Shown here piece after piece: positions 59,103 to 64,000 of a DNA stretch of 64,000 nt (its first letter is position 1; every line of letters begins with the position of its first letter). This stretch comes from Monosporascus cannonballus (lineage: Eukaryota; Ascomycota; Sordariomycetes; Xylariales): positions 1 through 64,000 of the forward strand of contig QJNS01000290.1 in NCBI GenBank assembly GCA_004154925.1. Reading direction: 5' to 3'. The notes under the pieces are model-generated. The model made no database searches and was not told the DNA's origin. It worked only from the letters and a program-made list of their open reading frames with translations. The position numbers were made by a program, and so were the translations under genes.

Positions 59103-60494
59103 CTACACCGCCGATGCTGCCCCGCGTGTCTTATCCTCCCGCTCCTTCTGCCGTTTCTGCCGTGCTGCAGCGAGTAGTCGAGCCCGCTCATCACGGTCCT
59201 CCGAATCCCACCACTTCTTCTCCCACGGGCGCAGCTCACCCGGGAAGAAATCATCCTTTAGGAACTTCCCAAAGCGAGGATGTCTCGACTCGAGCTCCAT
59301 AAGTGCCCACATGACTTTGGGCTCCGCGAACACTTCGCCAGGGCTGTCGGGACCTTCGCTATGAGTGACAAGCTGAATCGGCAAGCCAATTGCCTCAGGC
59401 GTGCGCGGCGCTGCGGCGACAACGATATTCTGCAACATGCCCAGCCCACCAACCGCAAGCAAATACCAAGTGTTGGCCTTGATGCCAGTACAGCTGACAA
59501 GCAACGCCAGCCACAAGACAGCCAAGAGGGAGGTCCACAACACAGTGTGAGCCGAGTGCCATGTGCGCGGACCGCCGGCGAGAGCCTCAAGGTCGTAACC
59601 CGCCTCGGAGCCCTCAATGATGATGACGTGTTCGGACCCGTTCCCCAGCGTCAGCGCCACGGGTTTGTTGCGGGCCTCTCGCGAGTGCCATTTCTCGCGA
59701 CGCCACTGCGGCAGCGAAGCCGAGGCGTAGGCGAGCGCGGTGCCGATGGCAGTAGCCATGAAGATGGTCCAGTCTCTGTGAAGCCCAAACGGCACCGCGG
59801 CCACGCCCAGCTGCACGGCCGACGCGACGTATCCGCTCCACCAGACCCAGTCGCGGACCGGATGGCCAGGCCGCGGGTCGCTCTTCCATTGGTAAACGGC
59901 CACGCAGAGCGCGACGTGATCCTGCGTCGCCGCCGCCGATGCCAGCGCAGCGGCGCCGCCTTCGGCCGAAACGGGCAGGATTCCCACGCCGGGTCGTTTC
60001 TGAGCATAACTAGGTTTAGCAGGAGGCGGAGAAAACGCCTTGATGCGCGTGCGCACCCCTTTGGGCATCCAGAAGGGGTATGTCTTGACGAAACGGCTCA
60101 GGAGCCACGATCGGTTGGACCGGCCGTAGCCCGTTGCGAGGTTGGTGACCTTGACGTCTACTTCGGGAGCGCACCGGAGGAGGCGGTTCTCGCCGATGGC
60201 AGAAAGGACCGCCGACATGGCGTACGCGACCCACCCAAATGAGAAGGCGACAGGGGTGGGCAGGAGGCCGGGGCCGCCGGCCATGGCGGCACAAGCGAGC
60301 TGGATGACGTCGCCGCCGAGAATGAGCAGGACCGAGAAGATGTCGCCCGGCTCGGTCCATTGCGCTGCGAGTAGGCTTTGTGGGGAAAGCGCCTCGTCGG
60401 CCATCGTGTCAGCTGCTTTGGATAGCTCTAGGTTGAGGGGATCAATTGATGGGGGAGGAGGAATTGTTGCAGGGAAGAGGATGTTTGTTCGCAT
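59103..60494 (-). CDS. unrecognised six-helix membrane protein
   Basis: Intronless ORF of 463 aa. Likely membrane helices are at about 51-72, 80-100, 216-238, 242-261, 316-336 and 341-361. A conserved-looking soluble loop between helices 4 and 5 has LGNGSEHVIIIEGSEAGYDLEALAG. A charged C-terminal tail (about 385-463) carries WEKKWWDSEDRDERARLLAAARQKRQKEREDK and may form a coiled coil. The first ATG is used; a second at codon 31 (MADEALSP) starts the protein just before the first helix and is quite possible. Proteins of this appearance are common as uncharacterised ORFs in ascomycetes, but I know no function. It looks intact. Confidence 0.7.
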   Translation of the reverse strand: MRTNILFPATIPPPPSIDPLNLELSKAADTMADEALSPQSLLAAQWTEPGDIFSVLLILGGDVIQLACAAMAGGPGLLPTPVAFSFGWVAYAMSAVLSAIGENRLLRCAPEVDVKVTNLATGYGRSNRSWLLSRFVKTYPFWMPKGVRTRIKAFSPPPAKPSYAQKRPGVGILPVSAEGGAAALASAAATQDHVALCVAVYQWKSDPRPGHPVRDWVWWSGYVASAVQLGVAAVPFGLHRDWTIFMATAIGTALAYASASLPQWRREKWHSREARNKPVALTLGNGSEHVIIIEGSEAGYDLEALAGGPRTWHSAHTVLWTSLLAVLWLALLVSCTGIKANTWYLLAVGGLGMLQNIVVAAAPRTPEAIGLPIQLVTHSEGPDSPGEVFAEPKVMWALMELESRHPRFGKFLKDDFFPGELRPWEKKWWDSEDRDERARLLAAARQKRQKEREDKTRGAASAV

Positions 60495-61559
60495 GCCAAA
60501 GATCCTGTCTTACGTAACCCCCATTGGTCCACGATTCATCGGTGACCCACCCGGGGGCATGTTCGGCTGCTATGGAACGTTAGTTCATTTAGTTATGGCC
60601 CAACGGGCCGGTAACACGGATATCAACAGTTGGAAGATAGTTCTATTTACCTACATAAAGATAGCCAGATTTCCAGCTTTCTAGCTGAAAAAAAGTAGAC
60701 AATTATAAGTACCTTTTCCGCCACCAGAAATGCACGGACAACCTAACGGATCATATGCGATATATATCCCAAGTACAATGAGCTAAGACTATTCAGATAT
60801 ATGTATCCATGGCAGCTTCTCATTGCCCTCGCTGCTTACACAGCCGGGTATGTTGTTATGTCCACTTAATAGTAAGTAGGGTCAGCGCGGGGTAGTTCGT
60901 TTGTTGCGCTTAGTAGCAGAATTATGGCTAGGTAGATCTTTTCCAAGCTTCTAAGTTGGGTACTTTGAATATCCTAAGTTTGGAAAGCCGGGTACTATGC
61001 AGTCTAATAGATTTCTATGCCGTACCGCCACTTACGCCGTTGTTGTATGCAGGCCATATATCCGCCCGGTCCGTAATTGGCTTCTTTATCTTCATCGCCG
61101 CGGCCCATATAAAACGGAGAACATATACTAAACATACTGTATCTTCAAGAGGCTGAATAATCCAACCGCTAAGGTATCTTTGAAAAGAAATTCTCAGATA
61201 TCTAATAAGGGAAGCGACTTAGTAATCGATCCGAAGCCTGACAATTCGATGGTCCTTTCCATTGCTATTATTATTTTCCACTATAACACCTGCGGGATCA
61301 TTAGGCATTTACTGTTAGAGATCCTGGGATAAGACTAATGTATCTATGAGACCCTGACATCACACACTGAGGCATGTAACGGAAGAAGGTGTATTAACAG
61401 GTTGCTTTACCTCTAGAAGGTCCTGGATAGAAGGTGAGGGTAGCGAATCCTTTTTTTTATATACGAAAATACAGCCGTGGCTGAGAGGAAAAGGTATTAG
61501 AAGTGTATAAAGTAATCTCCGGTAGGGCTGACTAGCGATATTAGGTTTGATATACCCTT
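60495..61559. other. intergenic, no gene recognised
   Basis: Ordinary to slightly AT-rich composition, upstream of the membrane protein gene. Composition drops after about 61560 into the second AT-rich block. The open frame at 60956-61156 has no recognisable content. Confidence 0.5.
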
Positions 61560-61856
61560 TTAGCTATTAGGAATTAACAGTTAAAGCTTTTACGATAAAA
61601 AGCAATAATTTAAAAAGGAAATATCATCGTATTTATAATACAAAAAAAAGTTATAGCTTTCGAAATTTAAAAACACCTACGTTTCGAAATTTAATAAAAT
61701 CCGAACTTATACTTTTAAGTTTTAGCATTTAACGTTATACCGTTAAATTGCGGGATTCTTGTTAAAAAATTCTTTATTAATTTTACTTTTAAAGTTATTT
61801 GAAAATAAAAATAGAAAAATTGTAAAAAAAAAAAGATAAAAAAAACGGAAATAATA
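61560..61856. repeat. AT-rich RIP-like sequence, unassigned
   Basis: AT-rich and stop-filled in all frames; similar in character to the central block. I could not match it to elements 1-4. Confidence 0.45.
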
Positions 61857-62774
61857 CGTTACGACCTAAGCCAAGACCGGTCACAAGGAAAGGTCGGATC
61901 CACACAGGTGGGTTACGTAATTTGGATCTCTCTTAGCGTCAAAACCAAAGTAAATTGTGAGAATACAGCCCCTATGAGAATAAGGCTGGTAGCTAACCAG
62001 CTATCGATCAGCTATCAACCTAGTTACTAGTATAAATCTACTATCTGGCAGCTAGTAGGAAACGCCAAATAAAAACAACCTAATACATTTACTTCTTAGA
62101 ATTTGCTTTATAACTGGTCGAAAATTACCTTACTCTAACTTATAGTTATCTATTATCTTATAATTCTTCCATTTTTACTATAGAAAATAACGTAATAATT
62201 ACCAGAAACAAAGCTTGCCGATTACAAAACGAACCTAAGTTACCAATCGAAAAAACCGCCGATCGGAACCTAACCGACGAACGATCGATCACGATACGGA
62301 AATAGGCGAAAAAACCTATAACAAAGCTTTAACGAACAAAAGACCATTATTTCCGAAATCCCGAATTATCTTATATATTTAATAAAAATATATCCCAATA
62401 ATTATTAACTAAACGGTCGGAAAACGAATGTATTATAATAACTGCATCCCAGAATTTAAAATAAAAATAATTTAAATAGCTTAATAATAATCAGATTTGG
62501 AAAATTATCGGTTAATAAAATAAACATTATTCGGAATTATTCCGATAATTAACCATATAATAAATAATAATATAAACTAAAAAATAAAACTTTATAATTT
62601 AATTACGATATTATCGTAAAACTTTAAGAACAATAAACGAATATCGCGTTATAATTGCTCGAAATATTCTGAACGTACGTCGATTAAAAAATATTAAATA
62701 AAAATTATTATAAAATTTTATGTCGAAAAATTAAGGCAAAATATTTTTACTTATATTTAATACGTTATGGGTTA
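61857..62774 (+). mobile_element. 5' part of an LTR element (LTR and gag start), RIP-affected
   Basis: CGTTACGACCTAAGCC at 61857 resembles the TGTTACGACCTGACG LTR start. The LTR-like part to about 62160 is only mildly mutated. After it, from about 62182, a gag-like frame reads ENNVIITRNKACRLQNEPKL with its start codon changed to ATA, continuing with RIP-type stops. It is cut at 62774 by the Tc1/mariner element, and its 3' part is not in the window. Confidence 0.45.
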
Positions 62775-64000
62775 CAGTCGGGGTGCAAAAGTCTCGGTTT
62801 AATCTTTACACCCCATATTTCCAACTACCACCTTCACAATTTCACTTATACGTTTTTTTACCAACTTTTAATAAAATTACTAGCGATTTTAATTACTTAT
62901 AAATAAATGGATTGCGCATACGGTAAGTTACTTTAATACTTCGTATACCAGCCCTAAACTGTAATTATAGCCTTAATCCGCCTTAATATATTATTTATTA
63001 GATTATTTAATATATCTTTTGCAAATTTTTCTTATATAGCAATTATAATAACAATAAGTAAATCTAGTATTTCCTGCGTATTACCGAATAATCTAAGCTT
63101 CGGTTCCTTTTTTTGGATGCGTTCCTTTAATAACTTTTATATATTTTCGATAACGTTTAAATCGGGCGAATATAAGGGCCATTTTAGTATTTCGACGGCC
63201 TGCTTTTAAAGTTATTCCTTTACGATTCGGGCGGTATAAACGGAAGCGTTATTTTGCATAAAGATAAAGTTGTTATCAAGGCATTCGAGGAGGTATTCGT
63301 TAAGGTGATCACGATAAACGCGGCCGGTTATTCTGCCCCGGGCGGCCTCGGGGTCCTTATTAAGGTCTATTAGGAAGTTCCGTTTTCCATATCGGATACC
63401 ACCTTAAAACATTTACGTCTAGCCGGGTTTTTTATATTAGGGCTATACATATTTAGGTAATAAACGGAATTTTTCTATTTAAAAAAACGGTTAATAATTA
63501 ACGTAATAATTAAGATAAGAAAAAATAATATGTTAAAGCCTTTTCGGCGGAAAACTTATTACGTCCATTTACCGTAATTACGGTTTATATTTGTTTCGTC
63601 ATTAAATAAAACTTTCCGTTATTATTCGGGAGGTTTATTATGGTATTCCAAAGCCTAAAAAAGCCTTTATTTCGCATATTCCGGAGTTAAAAACGGACGT
63701 TAAAATACGTATTAATATATTATCCTTTTCCGGCGAAGTTACCGCATTAAAGTTTACTTAGAAATATATAAATAATATAATTCGGTAAATTTAATAATAA
63801 ATATAAAAGGATTAAAGTTAATAAATCGCCATAAACGCTTTTCATAAACCGGCCGAAATTTATGTAAGCAACCCGAACGTAATAAAAATTGGGCTGAATT
63901 TTAACGCGTATAGCGATTACAGGCGCCCCAGACGGTAATAAGGGATATTCTGTATTTTCTCGCGATTTCGGTAAAGCCGTCGCCTAAATCTTTTTTGGAC
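62775..64000 (-). mobile_element. Tc1/mariner element, truncated by window end
   Basis: After a TA at 62773-62774 comes a terminal-repeat-like CAGTCGGGGTGCAAAAGT. On the minus strand a transposase relic is readable: RITGRVYRDHLNEYLLE near 63300-63350, FMQNNAS near 63243-63263 (Asp-to-Asn at the second catalytic position, a GAT-to-AAT change) and YSPDLNVIENI near 63141-63173. The N-terminal part and the other terminal repeat lie beyond 64000. It is a different subfamily from 42351-43711, judged by the ends and wording. Confidence 0.8.

Noticed and set aside
59280..60242. 320-codon open frame on the plus strand
   Set aside because: It is the reverse shadow of the 463-aa membrane protein gene; the plus-strand translation is Arg/Gly/Pro-rich without recognisable domains.
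1..64000. CRISPR arrays, bacterial operons or ribosome binding sites
   Set aside because: The DNA is eukaryotic (spliced genes, RIP, LTR elements) and no regularly spaced direct repeats with unique spacers were found.

Overview
The window reads as nuclear DNA of a filamentous ascomycete (Pezizomycotina; a sordariomycete is likely but the species cannot be fixed from sequence alone). Genes carry short introns of about 50-115 nt with GTAAGT-type donors and CTAAC/CTGAC branch sites. Large stretches show the signature of repeat-induced point mutation (RIP): repeated DNA converted to AT-rich sequence by C-to-T and G-to-A changes, with Gln and Trp codons turned into stops and zinc-knuckle cysteines turned into tyrosines. 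The layout is two-speed: gene-bearing islands of ordinary composition at about 1-16.4 kb and 47.8-61.5 kb, an AT-rich transposon graveyard between them (16.4-47.75 kb), and a second AT-rich block from 61.56 kb to the end.

Left island: an intact six-exon Ish1/Msc1-type stress protein (1782-3732); two fused, broken minus-strand genes, one AIM6-like phosphodiesterase (5043-5950) and one small secreted protein (5979-6705); an intact glutathione S-transferase (7788-8590, minus); a small family of unrecognised polyQ proteins built on a YHxxL repeat, with two intact divergent copies (9335-9826 minus, 11307-11801 plus) and one dead copy (about 12530-13180); and an intact three-exon GT8-type glycosyltransferase (14098-15462, minus).

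Central block: four Ty3/gypsy chromovirus-like elements of two families. Element 1 (family A, 18107-25396, TSD TATCT) and element 2 (family B, 26298-33717, TSD AATAT) are complete but RIP-killed. Element 3 (family A, 25849-39526) is split by element 2. Element 4 (family B, 39527-47755) entered element 3, has lost its 3' end and contains a Tc1/mariner element (42351-43711). Several short non-autonomous elements sit on top, some clearly less mutated than the DNA they entered. Family A carries an apparent extra ORF on the antisense strand beside its 3' LTR.

Right island: an aspartate racemase-like pseudogene (48467-48870), about 3 kb of unidentified relic sequence, an intact NmrA-like/isoflavone reductase-type oxidoreductase (52089-53012, minus), then a group that may belong together: a membrane protein gene split by a hAT-type MITE (54207-55842), a HET-like gene with one in-frame TAG (56477-57643), a small tail-anchored protein (57821-58525) and a six-helix membrane protein (59103-60494, minus). 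The window ends with the 5' part of another LTR element cut by a second Tc1/mariner element that runs off the edge.

The points most worth following are the YHxxL polyQ family, the antisense ORF of the family A chromovirus, the short TGTTAC-ended elements with a Pol III box A-like segment, and the HET-like/membrane-protein neighbourhood. No tRNA, rRNA or CRISPR array was seen.
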